DNA from: Limisphaerales bacterium
GTDB taxonomy: Bacteria; Verrucomicrobiota; Verrucomicrobiia; Limisphaerales; SXTU01
DNA length: 64,000 nt
Direction: 5' to 3'
NCBI GenBank assembly: GCA_009773355.1
Contig: WRPG01000006.1
Location: 1 to 64,000, forward strand
Position numbers and translations under genes: made by a program. The notes below the pieces were generated by a model that saw only the letters and a program-made list of their open reading frames with translations, was not told the DNA's origin and did no database searches. This document shows positions 34,504-46,831 of this stretch, in pieces (positions within the stretch are counted from its first letter, which is position 1; every line of letters begins with the position of its first letter).

Positions 34504-35967
34504 TTATCGCACTGTGGGATTCACCGCTAGTTTCGCCTTAAGCTCGGTGATGACTCCCATGTGCTTCGGGTCATCGGCGAGATTCCGGTTTTGCTTTGGG
34601 TCCGCCTGCATGTCGTAAAGCTCCGCGCCCTCGCGGCCGTCGGCCCACTCGATGTAGCACCAGCGCTCCGTGCGGATGCTGCGGCCCATGAAGGCGGGCT
34701 TGGTCGGGTCCACGGCGATGGTGATGCTCGTCTCGGCGTTGCGCGTGACCTGCGTGAAGGCGGGCTTGTCCCAGGCGGCCTGCGGATTGGCGAGGAGTGG
34801 TTTGAGGCTGCGGCCTTCGAGCTTGGGATGGATGGGCAGGCCGGCGAGTTCCGCGAGCGTGGGGTGCAGGTCCACGAGTTCCACCGGACGGCGGCTGGTC
34901 TGGCCGTTGCCCTTCGCGCCGGGCGCGCGGATGATGAGCGGCACGCGCGCGGACTCCTCGAAGAGGCTGCGCTTCTGCCATTGCCCGCCGTGCTCGCCCA
35001 GCATCCACCCGTGGTCGCTGAGGAAGACGACGATGGTGTTCGCCGCCAGCCCGAGCCGCTCCAGCGCGTCCAGCACGCGACCCACCTGCGCATCCATGAG
35101 GCTCACGCTGGCGTAGTAGGAGCGCGTGAACTCGCGCAACTGGTCCTCCGGCAATCCGTAGTTCGGCACCGGCAGCAGGCGCGCGGCGGCGGGGATTTTT
35201 GCGAGGTGCTCCGCCGGCGCGTGCGGGAGGCGGAACTTCTCCACCGGATGCAGGTCGAAGAAGATTTTGCTCGCGACGGTCGGCACATGTGGGCGGAAGA
35301 AGCCGCAGCCGATGAAGAACGGCCTGTCCGGCCGCGCGGCGTGCTGCTCCAGCAGCTTGATGACCTCGGTGGCGATGAGGCCGTCGGTGTGGTCGGTGCC
35401 GTCACCCGCCGTGGCGTGCCACGCGAGCGCCGCGCCGAGGCCGAACTTGGGCGTGATGTTGCGCAGGGATTTCTCCTCTGCTTTGTCGCGTCCGCTGGGG
35501 TTGATGGTGCGGTGCCACGAGGGCGGGTCGTCGTGGCCTTCGGTGCCGATGCCGGCGGGGACGTTGTAGTGGAAGAGCTTGCCCGCGCGCACGACGGAGT
35601 AGCCGGCGCGGATGAAGGTCTGCGGCAGCGTCTGCGCGTCCGGCACGGCCTGGCGGAAGTGGCGGGTGTTTTCAAAGACCTGCGTGGTGTCGGGCCGCAG
35701 CCCGGTGAGGAACGACGCCCGCGACGCACCGCACACCGGATACTGGCAATACGCGCGGTCGAAACGCACGCTCCGCGACGCGAGCCGGTCAATGTTCGGT
35801 GAGAACGCCGCCGGGTCGCCGTAGCAGCCGAGGCGGGTGTTGAGGTCGTCGGCGACGAGGAGGAGGACGTTGGGCCGGATGCTCTTCGGAGCGGAGGCGG
35901 AGGAAGTGACCGGGGAAAAGAAGGTCGCGAGCAACGCCAGCGCGGCGAGGACATGTCGGCGTGTCAT
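34504..35967 (-). CDS. Secreted S1-family sulfatase with CxASR motif
   Basis: A signal peptide (VLAALALLATFFSPVTSSASA) precedes this 487-residue sulfatase. Its active-site motif is C79-G-A-S-R followed by ASFLTGLRPDTT, with Ala where most sulfatases have Pro. Other blocks are NVLLLVADDLNTRLGCYG and VVFLSDHGWMLGEHGGQWQK. Cysteine maturation by the aerobic formylglycine enzyme normally prefers CxPxR, while the radical-SAM type tolerates Ala. The protein is otherwise intact, so it is probably active. It is followed 26 bp on by the Mrr-like gene. Confidence 0.92.
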   Translation of the reverse strand: MTRRHVLAALALLATFFSPVTSSASAPKSIRPNVLLLVADDLNTRLGCYGDPAAFSPNIDRLASRSVRFDRAYCQYPVCGASRASFLTGLRPDTTQVFENTRHFRQAVPDAQTLPQTFIRAGYSVVRAGKLFHYNVPAGIGTEGHDDPPSWHRTINPSGRDKAEEKSLRNITPKFGLGAALAWHATAGDGTDHTDGLIATEVIKLLEQHAARPDRPFFIGCGFFRPHVPTVASKIFFDLHPVEKFRLPHAPAEHLAKIPAAARLLPVPNYGLPEDQLREFTRSYYASVSLMDAQVGRVLDALERLGLAANTIVVFLSDHGWMLGEHGGQWQKRSLFEESARVPLIIRAPGAKGNGQTSRRPVELVDLHPTLAELAGLPIHPKLEGRSLKPLLANPQAAWDKPAFTQVTRNAETSITIAVDPTKPAFMGRSIRTERWCYIEWADGREGAELYDMQADPKQNRNLADDPKHMGVITELKAKLAVNPTVR

Positions 35968-36026
35968 GGGCGAAGCATGCGAACGAGGCGGGGGAAGTTA
36001 CAAGCGCGTTGCGTGGGGAACACTTC

Positions 36027-36827
36027 TCAAATCAGACGCCGAGGTGGCAGGTGAATCAAGAACTCCACCTCCGGGCAGAGGAAGACCGAGTGCGGGCGGC
36101 TCATCTCGTCGCGCGAAAGCAGGTTCAGCCGTTCGAACAGCCCGAACCATAGCCGCTGCGGGCGCGCGACCGTGAGCCGCATCTGCTCGTGCCAGACTGA
36201 GTAATGGCCGAACTGTCCGTCCGCGCGGCGGAAGTAGCCGTCCACCGGGTGGGTGAGGACAAGCGCCACTTCCTCGGGGCTGCGGAAACCATCGCAGACC
36301 GCGACTGGAGTGCCGGTGTCTTCCAGTTCGATTTCGGCGGGTGCCCACGGCGAGTCGGCGGTGATGTGGAAAGAATCGTATCGGCCCGCCGCCGCGTTGT
36401 GTTTGCAGTTCACTCGGTAGCGCGCGAAATGCCACGGCAGCCGCCACAACAGCCGAGGGATGGCGACCGTGCGCGAGCCGAGCGTCGTGCCGAAGAACCA
36501 TACGGCAGGCTCGCCGGTCCGCCGGTCGTTCACGTAAACGCGGTAGTTCGTCTGCGCGAAGCGGAACTTCGCGAACGGCGCGAGGCGCGGAAAATGAAAG
36601 TCCAAGTCCAGAAACGGCACCGCGCTCATCATCGCTTGCCGCCGTCCGCCGATCTCAAACCCGGCAATCTCGAACCGGTCCTGCGGGATGTGCGGGGTCA
36701 GCCGCTCCTTGGGCAGCGCATAGTTCACCAACGCGAAGTGCGCGAGCCGCGAGCGGACATCCCAGCGGCCCACCGGCTCCGGTCGGCAGCGACGCGCGAG
36801 CAGTTCGTGGCACTGCTGTTCGGTCAT
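36027..36827 (-). CDS. DUF2071 (YqjF-like) protein
   Basis: This is a 266-residue protein of the DUF2071 family, whose fold resembles acetoacetate decarboxylase. Typical segments are LVNYALPKERLTPHIPQDRF, FAQTNYRVYVNDRRTGEPAV, WFFGTTLGSRTVAIPRLLW and YFRRADGQFGHYSVWHEQM. No enzymatic activity is established for the family. No signal peptide is seen, so it is cytoplasmic, unlike its neighbours. It starts 12 bp after the DUF1501 stop and so is the likely last gene of the sulfatase-esterase-PSD1-DUF1501 unit. Confidence 0.85.
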   Translation of the reverse strand: MTEQQCHELLARRCRPEPVGRWDVRSRLAHFALVNYALPKERLTPHIPQDRFEIAGFEIGGRRQAMMSAVPFLDLDFHFPRLAPFAKFRFAQTNYRVYVNDRRTGEPAVWFFGTTLGSRTVAIPRLLWRLPWHFARYRVNCKHNAAAGRYDSFHITADSPWAPAEIELEDTGTPVAVCDGFRSPEEVALVLTHPVDGYFRRADGQFGHYSVWHEQMRLTVARPQRLWFGLFERLNLLSRDEMSRPHSVFLCPEVEFLIHLPPRRLI

Positions 36828-36839
36828 GGACGTGCCGAG

Positions 36840-38273
36840 CTACGCCACTAACCCCTTCACCAGCTCGCCATGCACGTCGGTCAGGCGGTAGCGGCGGCCT
36901 TGGAACTTGTAGGTGAGCCGCTCGTGGTCAATGCCGAGCTGGTGCAGCAACGTCGTTTGCAGGTCGTGAACGCTCACGCCGTCGCGGACGATGTTGTAGC
37001 CGAACTCGCAGGTCTCGCCGTAGCTCGTGCCGGCCTTCACACCGCCGCCGGCCAGCCAGACGCTGAAGCAGCGCGGGTGGTGGTCGCGCCCGAAGTTCGC
37101 TGAGATTTTCCCCTGGCAGTAGTTCGTGCGGCCAAACTCGCCGCCCCAGACGACGAGGGTGTCGTCGAGCAGGCCGCGCGCCTTCAGGTCGCGCACGAGT
37201 GCGGCGGCGGGCTGGTCGGTTTCCTTGCAAAGCCGCGGCAACGCGCCGGGCAGGCCGCCGTGGTGGTCCCAGTCCTGGTGATACAACTGGATGAAGCGGA
37301 CGCCGCGCTCGGCAAGCCTGCGCGCGAGCAGGCAGTTTGCGGCGAAGGTGCCGGGCGTCTTCACGTCGGAACCGTAGCTGTCGAGGATGTGCTGCGGTTC
37401 CCTCGACACATCTGTCGCATCGGGAATGCTGAACTGCATGCGGAACGCCATCTCGTAGTTGTCAATGCGGCTCTGAATCTCCGCGTCCGGCGTGCCGGCG
37501 AACTGGTGCTCATGCAGTTCGCGCAGGCGGTCCAGCAGCAACCGGCGGCTGTCCTCGCTCACGCCGGCGGGGTTGTTGAGGTAAAGCACGGCATCCTTCG
37601 CCGCGCGCAGCAACACACCTTGATGTTTCGTCGGCAAGAAGCCGCTGCCCCACAGGTGCGAGCCGAGCGGCTGCCCGCCCTTGCCCTTCGTGATGAGCAC
37701 GACAAACGACGGCAGGTTTGCGTTCTCCTGCCCCAGCCCGTAGCTCAACCACGCGCCGAAGCTCGGCCGCCCGGCGATTTGCGTGCCGGTCTGGAGGAAG
37801 GTCACGCCGGGGCCGTGGTTGATGGCCTCGGTGAACATCGAGCGCACCACGCACAGGTCGTCCGCGATGCCCGCCGTGTGCGGCAGCAGCTCGCTGAACT
37901 CCGTGCCCGCGCGCCCATGCTTCGCGAACTTGAACGGCGAGCCAACGAGCGGAATGGACGATTGGTTGCCCGACATGCCCGTGAGCCGCTGCCCGCCGCG
38001 CACGGAATCGGGCAACTGTTCGCCGTGGCGCTGGTTGAGCAACGGCTTGTAGTCGAACAAGTCGAGCTGCGACGGCGCACCGGACATGAACAGATAGATG
38101 ATGCGCTTTGCCTTCGGCGCGAAGTGCGTCGCCCCGAGGATGCCGCGCTCGGCGGTGGGCGCTGCAATGGCGTTCGACGCAAGCATCTCGGCCAAGGCCG
38201 CGCCGCCGAGCCCCGCGCCGAAGCGGTTGAGGAACTGCCGGCGGTTCGTCAGGAAAGTGGCGTCGCTGCTCAT
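36840..38273 (-). CDS. DUF1501 protein with Tat signal (second copy)
   Basis: This 477-residue DUF1501 protein starts with a Tat-type signal (TNRRQFLNRFGAGLGGAAL). Family blocks are RIIYLFMSGAPSQLDLFDYK, VRSMFTEAINHGPGVTFLQ, LVVWGGEFGRTNYCQGK and GRDHHPRCFSVWLAGGGVKA. It follows the PSD1 gene by 25 bp, repeating the pairing at 13781/16927 in the opposite orientation. The two DUF1501 proteins share the family core but are clearly diverged, so they are different subfamilies, not a recent duplication. The role is unknown; secretion with a folded metal site is inferred. Confidence 0.92.
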   Translation of the reverse strand: MSSDATFLTNRRQFLNRFGAGLGGAALAEMLASNAIAAPTAERGILGATHFAPKAKRIIYLFMSGAPSQLDLFDYKPLLNQRHGEQLPDSVRGGQRLTGMSGNQSSIPLVGSPFKFAKHGRAGTEFSELLPHTAGIADDLCVVRSMFTEAINHGPGVTFLQTGTQIAGRPSFGAWLSYGLGQENANLPSFVVLITKGKGGQPLGSHLWGSGFLPTKHQGVLLRAAKDAVLYLNNPAGVSEDSRRLLLDRLRELHEHQFAGTPDAEIQSRIDNYEMAFRMQFSIPDATDVSREPQHILDSYGSDVKTPGTFAANCLLARRLAERGVRFIQLYHQDWDHHGGLPGALPRLCKETDQPAAALVRDLKARGLLDDTLVVWGGEFGRTNYCQGKISANFGRDHHPRCFSVWLAGGGVKAGTSYGETCEFGYNIVRDGVSVHDLQTTLLHQLGIDHERLTYKFQGRRYRLTDVHGELVKGLVA

Positions 38274-38298
38274 GTTTGAATCAGGTTTAAAGTAACAC

Positions 38299-41628
<3,330 letters not shown>

Positions 41629-41661
41629 GGGCTAGTTGGATTCAAGCCGTGGCCCAACCCT

Positions 41662-42582
41662 TCACTTGGCCGCCCGCTTCTTCTTCGCGGGCGCGGCGGG
41701 CACGTTGGACAAGTCGGGTTCCTTCAGCGTCGGCGGGCCTTTCAGCCAGCCAAGCGAGGCGAGGAATTTATCCGCTTCGATGAGCGTCGCGGTTTTCCAC
41801 GGCTCGCCGTTGAAAAAGCCGTGGGCCTGGCCGTCGTAGAAGCGCGTCTCGCAGCGCACGCCGGCCTGCTTCAAGTTCGCTTGGAAGCGCTCGACCACCG
41901 GCACGCCGTTGAGCGTGTCGTTGCGGCCGAGGAAGACAATAGCCGGTGGGTCATCCGCCGTGATGTTGTGGGCGGGGGAAAACTCCTTGTAACGGTCGCC
42001 AATCCGAGCCGTGCCCCAGCCGCCGTCCGGGCCGTTGTCGAACACGGGATTGAACAGCACCAGCGCGGCGGCCTTGGGCGATATTTTCAAATCATCCGCC
42101 GGGTCATCGTTGCCCTCAACCATGCCGACGAACGCCGCGAGGTGCCCACCGGCGGAGCCGCCGCCCGCGCCGATGCGCTTCGGGTCAATGCCCAGTTCCA
42201 CCGCGTGGCCGCGCACCCAGCGCATCGCGGATTTCGCGTCGCGCACGCAGTTGGTCGGCGGGCCGGGGATGTCCTTCACCAGCCGATACTCGACCTGCAC
42301 GCACACGAGGCCGCGCTGGGCGAGATAGGCGGCCTGGTCGTTGAACTGCGTCGGCGTGCCGCCCGTCCAGCCGCCGCCGTGGAAGAGCACCAGCGCGGGC
42401 CGCTGGTCGGCCGCCTTCCAGTCCGGCGGCTTGACAACGAACAGGCGCAGCTCGCGGCCATCAACTTGCTTGTAAACGCGCGCCTCGCCGAGGAAGGCGG
42501 CCTTGGGCTTGGCGTCGGCGGCGAACGCTTGGGCGCAGGCAAGGAACGCTGTCGCAAGCGTGAGGAGCAGTGTTGGTTTCAT
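41662..42582 (-). CDS. Secreted alpha/beta-hydrolase (esterase/lipase-like)
   Basis: This 306-residue hydrolase has a signal peptide (LLLTLATAFLACAQAFAA). It shows the HSL/BD-FAE-type pattern: oxyanion block LFHGGGWTGG, nucleophile elbow GAGGGSAGGHLAAF, acid Asp in FLGRNDTLNG and His in DGQAHGFFNG. Secreted relatives often remove acetyl or feruloyl esters from plant or algal polysaccharides; the substrate here is not known. It starts 11 bp after a sulfatase stop and ends 33 bp before PSD1, so it belongs to that operon. The C terminus is a Lys/Ala-rich tail. Confidence 0.88.
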   Translation of the reverse strand: MKPTLLLTLATAFLACAQAFAADAKPKAAFLGEARVYKQVDGRELRLFVVKPPDWKAADQRPALVLFHGGGWTGGTPTQFNDQAAYLAQRGLVCVQVEYRLVKDIPGPPTNCVRDAKSAMRWVRGHAVELGIDPKRIGAGGGSAGGHLAAFVGMVEGNDDPADDLKISPKAAALVLFNPVFDNGPDGGWGTARIGDRYKEFSPAHNITADDPPAIVFLGRNDTLNGVPVVERFQANLKQAGVRCETRFYDGQAHGFFNGEPWKTATLIEADKFLASLGWLKGPPTLKEPDLSNVPAAPAKKKRAAK

Positions 42583-42593
42583 GAGGAGGGTGT

Positions 42594-44063
42594 TCAGTGC
42601 TTCACGATGGGGAATTGTTTCCGCAGCAGCGCCTCCGCCTCGGCGCGGACCTTCGCGAACTTTGGGTCGTCCGCGCGGTTGTGCAGCTCGGCGGGCTGCT
42701 GGGCGTTGTCATACAATTCGCGCCCAATCACCTCGCCGCTCTTCCAGTCACGCCACTCGGTGTAGCGCGCGGCGGCGGTGCGGACGCTCACGCCCATCGC
42801 CTTGGGCTGCTTGTCCGGCTCGCGGTCGAAGTAGGCCGGGCGCGGGTGCTGCGTGAACGCGGCGGGCTTCACGAACTTCGCGGGGTCGTTCAGCACGGGA
42901 ACCAGGCTCGTGCCCTCGACGCCCGGCGGCTTCGGCAGGCCGGCGAGTTCAGCCAAGGTCGGGAACAGGTCGAGCAACTCAGCCAGCGAACTCGTGCGTT
43001 TGCCCGCGTGCTTGCTGCCCGGCGTTCCGATGAAGAACGGCACGCCTGCGTCATACTCGAAATTCGAGGTCTTGCCCCACTGCGTGTGCTCGCCGAGGTG
43101 ATAGCCGTGGTCGCCGACGAACGTGACGATGGTGCGGTCCGCCACGCCGCTGCGGTCGAGCGCGTCAAGCACCTTGCCGAGCTGCGCGTCCATGTAGCTG
43201 ATGTTGGCAAAGTATCCGTGGCGAATCTCGGCGGCCTGCTCGGGCGTGAACGTGACCTGGTTCGGCGGGACGCCGCGCAGCTCGCGGCCGTCGTGAAAGG
43301 CGATTTCCGGTGCGCCGATGGGACGCGCGGGATTGAGCGCCGGGAGCTTCGCGCGGTCGTAGAGGTCCCAGTATTTCTTCGGCGCGTTGAACGGCGCGTG
43401 CGGCTTCCAGAAACCGACCGCAAGGAAGAACGGCCGGTCCTTCACCTCCGCCAGCACGCGCACCGCCTCGGCGGCGACGCGGCCGTCGTAATAGGCTTCG
43501 TCAGGCACATCACGGCACTCGTAGAGCGGGACGGACGTGTATTTGCGCGGCGCGGGCGAAGCAATGTTCGGCGGCAACGGCCCGGTCACGCGCGCGTCAT
43601 CCTCGCCGTGCGTCTCGTAGTAGAGGAACTCCGGCGCGCTCCACGAGCGGCGGTCGCCCTTCTCCTTCGTGTGCCAGTTGTGAAAGATTTTGCCGACGCA
43701 GCGCGTGTGATAGCCGTGCTCCTTGAACCACAGCGGCAGCGTGGTCACGTCGGGGTTTAACTCGCGGAAGTGCGTGCCGTTGTTCCAGAGCCGGAGCGTG
43801 TCGGGCCGGCGACCGGTAAGCATGGAGGAACGCGATGGATTGCAGACCGCCTGCTGGCAGTAGGCGCGGTCGAACTGGAGCGTGCGCCTCGCCAGCCGGT
43901 TGAGGTTGGGCGTCAGCGCGGGCGAGCCGTAGCTGGCGAGTTCGGGCCGGAAGTCGTCGGCCATGAGGAAGAGGACGTTCAGCTTCGGGGCGGCGGCGAA
44001 GGCCGAGACGGCAAAGGCCGCGCTGAGACTCAGTGACGTGAGAAGGCGACAGGCAAAGGACAT
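42594..44063 (-). CDS. Secreted S1-family sulfatase
   Basis: This 489-residue sulfatase has a signal peptide (LLTSLSLSAAFAVSAFAA). Its formylglycine motif is C74-N-P-S-R followed by SSMLTGRRPDT. Metal-binding blocks are NVLFLMADDFRPELASYG and VTFVGDHGYHLGEHTQWGK. It is of the iduronate-2-sulfatase-like type and is the first gene of the tight unit sulfatase-esterase-PSD1-DUF1501-DUF2071, with gaps of 11-33 bp. Desulfation together with de-esterification and oxidation in one operon supports a polysaccharide-utilisation role (inference). Confidence 0.93.
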   Translation of the reverse strand: MSFACRLLTSLSLSAAFAVSAFAAAPKLNVLFLMADDFRPELASYGSPALTPNLNRLARRTLQFDRAYCQQAVCNPSRSSMLTGRRPDTLRLWNNGTHFRELNPDVTTLPLWFKEHGYHTRCVGKIFHNWHTKEKGDRRSWSAPEFLYYETHGEDDARVTGPLPPNIASPAPRKYTSVPLYECRDVPDEAYYDGRVAAEAVRVLAEVKDRPFFLAVGFWKPHAPFNAPKKYWDLYDRAKLPALNPARPIGAPEIAFHDGRELRGVPPNQVTFTPEQAAEIRHGYFANISYMDAQLGKVLDALDRSGVADRTIVTFVGDHGYHLGEHTQWGKTSNFEYDAGVPFFIGTPGSKHAGKRTSSLAELLDLFPTLAELAGLPKPPGVEGTSLVPVLNDPAKFVKPAAFTQHPRPAYFDREPDKQPKAMGVSVRTAAARYTEWRDWKSGEVIGRELYDNAQQPAELHNRADDPKFAKVRAEAEALLRKQFPIVKH

Positions 44064-44113
44064 GGCCCAGTGCTACCACAGACGCGCCGCGCGGGAAACC
44101 CGGCACTTGCGCC

Positions 44114-44866
44114 TCACTTCAGCTCAATCCCCACCGGGCAATGGTCGCTGCCCGTGACCTTCGCCCGGATGAAGGCGGACTTCAGCTTCGGCCGCAGCGC
44201 GGCGCTGAGGAGGAAGTAATCCAGCCGCCAGCCCACGTTCCGCGAGCGCGCGCCACCCATCGGGCTCCACCAAGTGTAATGCCCGCCGCCCTGCTCGAAC
44301 TCGCGGAACGTGTCCACGAAGCCCGCGCCCACGAAAGCGTCGAAGCCCGCGCGCTCCTCCGGCGTGAAGCCGTGGTTCTTCACGTTGGCCTTCGGGTTCG
44401 CAAGGTCCAGCTCCGTGTGCGCCACGTTCAAGTCACCGCACCAGATGACCGGCTTGGCCTGCTCCAGCTTCTTGAGATACGCGAGGAAGTCCTTGTCCCA
44501 CTGCTGGCGATAGGGCAGGCGCGTCAGCTCGCGCTTCGAGTTCGGCACATAGACGTTCACGAGGAAAAACCCCGGATACTCGGCGGTGATGACGCGCCCC
44601 TCGCGGTCGTGCTCCACGATGTCAATGTGGTTGATGACCTTGAGCGGGCGCGTCCGCGTGAAAATCGCCGTGCCGCTGTAGCCCTTCTTCTCGGCGCTGT
44701 TCCAATAGGTCGTGTAGTCCGCCGGCCAGAGCTGCTCGACGTCGTCGGGCGTGCATTTGGTTTCCTGGAGGCAAAGCACGTCGGGCGCTTCGTCGGCGAG
44801 GTAGTCGAGGAAGTTCTTCTTCAGCACGGCGCGCAGGCCGTTGACGTTCCAGGAAATGAGTTTCAC
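44114..44866 (-). CDS. xth: Exodeoxyribonuclease III / AP endonuclease
   Basis: This is a 250-residue endonuclease/exonuclease/phosphatase-family protein acting in base-excision repair at abasic sites. Motifs are KLISWNVNGLRAVLKKNF, VLCLQETKCTPDD (metal Glu), GDLNVAHTELDLANPKAN (catalytic Asp/Asn), NVGWRLDYFLLSAAL and VTGSDHCPVGIEL (catalytic Asp-His). The start is taken as the GTG at 44866, which begins exactly at the family N terminus (VKLISWNVNG); the upstream ATG would add 16 unrelated residues. It heads the long minus-strand block and is 50 bp from the sulfatase start. Confidence 0.93.
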   Translation of the reverse strand: MKLISWNVNGLRAVLKKNFLDYLADEAPDVLCLQETKCTPDDVEQLWPADYTTYWNSAEKKGYSGTAIFTRTRPLKVINHIDIVEHDREGRVITAEYPGFFLVNVYVPNSKRELTRLPYRQQWDKDFLAYLKKLEQAKPVIWCGDLNVAHTELDLANPKANVKNHGFTPEERAGFDAFVGAGFVDTFREFEQGGGHYTWWSPMGGARSRNVGWRLDYFLLSAALRPKLKSAFIRAKVTGSDHCPVGIELK

Positions 44867-44940
44867 GAGCGGTGACGCTAGCGGGCGGATGCGCGCTTGG
44901 CAAATGCGGGCCAATGCGCGTCAATCAGCCCGCGCCCGCG

Positions 44941-45951
44941 ATGAAAACTCCGTTCCAGCCCAAGCTCGGCCTCGACAACTACGCCCTCCGCTCGCTCGGT
45001 TGGAAGGCCCGCCAAATCCTTGACCACGCCGCCTCGCTCAAGCTCGACGCCGTGCTGTTCTCGGACTTCGACGTGTATGAGTCGCTGGCCGCCGACCACC
45101 TCCGCGACCTCAAACGCCGCGCGGACGACCTCGGCATTCAGCTCTACGCCGGCATGTTGAGCGTCTGCCCGTCATCGGTGATTTTCGATCCGCGTCGCGG
45201 CACGGCGGAGGAGCAACTGCGGCTGTGCCTGCGCATCGCGAAGACGCTCGGTTCGCCCGTCGCGCGCTGCGTGCTGGGCAAAGTCGAGGACCGCCGCAGT
45301 CCCGGTGGCATCACCGCGCGCATGGCCGAGACGCTCGCTGTGCTGCGCGCCGTGCGGGGCGAAGCGCTCGACACGGGCATCAAAATCGCGGTCGAGAACC
45401 ACGCGGGCGACATGAACTCCACCGAGCTGCTCGAACTTGTTGACGCGGCGGGCCGCGACTTCGTGGGCGCGACACTCGACACGGGCAACGCGCTGTGGGC
45501 CTTGGAAGAACCGATGACCGCGCTCGAAACGCTTGGCCCCGTCACGGTCTGCACCGGCCTCCGCGACTCGTATCTCTGGGAAACGCCCGAAGGCGCGACG
45601 CTGCAATGGACCTCCGTCGGCACGGGCTTGGTGGACTGGCCGACGTTCTTCCGCCGTTTCGCCGAGCTGTGCCCGCAGGCACCGGTCATCATTGAGACGA
45701 TTTCCGGCCGCCCGATTTTCCTCCCGATGCTGCGCGACTTCTTCTGGGACGCCTACCCGGGCGCCACGCCCGCGACGCTCGCCGCGATGCTCCGCCTCGC
45801 CCGTGCCGGCGAGCCGCGCGAGCCGTTCAATCCACCTGCGGGCGAGGATGGCCAGCGTGCGACCGAACAACACCAGTTGGCCGAGTTGGAACGCAGCGTG
45901 CGCCATTGCCGGAGAGTGTTCAAAGGGCTGAACGAAGCGGCACGGTCGTAG
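44941..45951 (+). CDS. Sugar phosphate isomerase/epimerase family TIM barrel
   Basis: This is a 336-residue xylose-isomerase-like TIM-barrel protein without a signal peptide, starting MKTPFQPKLGLDNYALRSLG. Metal-site segments are KIAVENHAGDMNSTELLELV, FVGATLDTGNALWALEEP and PVIIETISGRPI. Cytoplasmic members include hydroxypyruvate isomerases, inosose dehydratases and tagatose/psicose epimerases; the exact reaction cannot be assigned. The ATG at 44941 is preferred to an upstream in-frame ATG whose extension is not family-like. It is divergent from the exonuclease gene. Confidence 0.85.
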   Translation: MKTPFQPKLGLDNYALRSLGWKARQILDHAASLKLDAVLFSDFDVYESLAADHLRDLKRRADDLGIQLYAGMLSVCPSSVIFDPRRGTAEEQLRLCLRIAKTLGSPVARCVLGKVEDRRSPGGITARMAETLAVLRAVRGEALDTGIKIAVENHAGDMNSTELLELVDAAGRDFVGATLDTGNALWALEEPMTALETLGPVTVCTGLRDSYLWETPEGATLQWTSVGTGLVDWPTFFRRFAELCPQAPVIIETISGRPIFLPMLRDFFWDAYPGATPATLAAMLRLARAGEPREPFNPPAGEDGQRATEQHQLAELERSVRHCRRVFKGLNEAARS

Positions 45952-45952
45952 T

Positions 45953-46045
45953 CGCAACCTTCAGGTTGCGAATCAGGCCTTGCTGTAGCGGCGCTCTGTG
46001 AGCGCCGAGTTGCGGAACCGGCGGTCACAGACCGTCGCTACAGAC
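45953..46045. repeat. Hairpin-rich intergenic repeat
   Basis: The palindrome GCAACCTTCAGGTTGC (45956-45971) is followed by an imperfect inverted pair, CTGTAGCGGCG (45983-45993) with CGTCGCTACAG (46033-46043). The pair encloses smaller stems (GGCGCTCTGTGAGCGCC). It occupies the convergent gap before rsmD. Confidence 0.75.
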
Positions 46046-46069
46046 CGACGCGCAGGCTGAAGCCAGCGG

Positions 46070-46645
46070 CTACGCGAGGCGCAAGAACCGCATCCAGGAG
46101 TCACCGTGCTTCATCAGCTTGCGTTCATCCCATACTGGCGGCACTTCCAGCGTGTCGCGCTTGGCGTGGCCGAGGATGAAGAGGCCGCCGGGCGCGAGCA
46201 GCTTGGGCAGGTCCGTGTCGTCGAGCAGCCGCTGCGCGAAGGACTCGGAGCGCTTGCCAATGTTTTTCTCGCCATAGGGCGGGTCGGCCAGGATGAGGTC
46301 GAAGGTCGTGCCCGCCGAGGCCAGTTGCGGCATGGCGACGAACACATCCTGCACGCGCAGGTGAAACTTCTCCTTCGGCAGTTTGGCATCAATGACGTTC
46401 TGCTCGATGAACCGTGCGTGCCGTGTGGACAGCTCCACGCACACCGCGTCCGCCGCGCCCCGGCTCAAGCACTCCAGGCTCAACGCCCCCGTGCCGCCGA
46501 ACAGCTCCAGCACGCGCGCGTCCAGCACCCGCTCGCCGAGGCTGTTGAAGACCGCCTGCCGCACAAGGTCTGGCGTGGGCCGCACGTCGAGGCCCTTAGG
46601 GGCCTTGAGCAGACGGTTCGCGGCGATGCCGCCAATGATGCGCAT
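46070..46645 (-). CDS. rsmD: 16S rRNA (guanine966-N2)-methyltransferase
   Basis: This 191-residue RsmD-type methyltransferase modifies G966 of 16S rRNA. It starts MRIIGGIAANRLLKAPKG, has the conserved RPTPDLVRQAVFNSLG block, the SAM-binding LELFGGTGALSLECLSRGA and the catalytic LADPPYGEKN. The ATG at 46645 is chosen at the conserved N terminus. The protein is shorter by its C-terminal tail than some members but complete in motifs. coaD, a frequent partner, is not adjacent. Confidence 0.93.
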   Translation of the reverse strand: MRIIGGIAANRLLKAPKGLDVRPTPDLVRQAVFNSLGERVLDARVLELFGGTGALSLECLSRGAADAVCVELSTRHARFIEQNVIDAKLPKEKFHLRVQDVFVAMPQLASAGTTFDLILADPPYGEKNIGKRSESFAQRLLDDTDLPKLLAPGGLFILGHAKRDTLEVPPVWDERKLMKHGDSWMRFLRLA

Positions 46646-46708
46646 GGCCGCAGCTTGGAGCAGGCAACGCAGGAAGTCAGTGAAGTTTGCAGAATAGGCA
46701 TCGTAGTC

Positions 46709-46821
46709 GCGGAGCGTTTGGACTGCGGTGGCTTCAGCACCGCTTTTCCCCATTCGAGAGACCCGTGCGCTCCGCAGCGTCCAGAGCGGCGCTAAAGCCG
46801 CCGCAGTCCAGGCGCTCCGCG
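46709..46821. repeat. GGACTGCGG inverted repeat upstream of rsmD
   Basis: The imperfect arms 46709-46746 (CGCGGAGCGTTTGGACTGCG...) and 46784-46821 (...CGCAGTCCAGGCGCTCCGCG) face each other. The core GGACTGCGG is shared with the repeat at 48171-48299. Confidence 0.85.
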
Positions 46822-46831
46822 TTGATGGACA

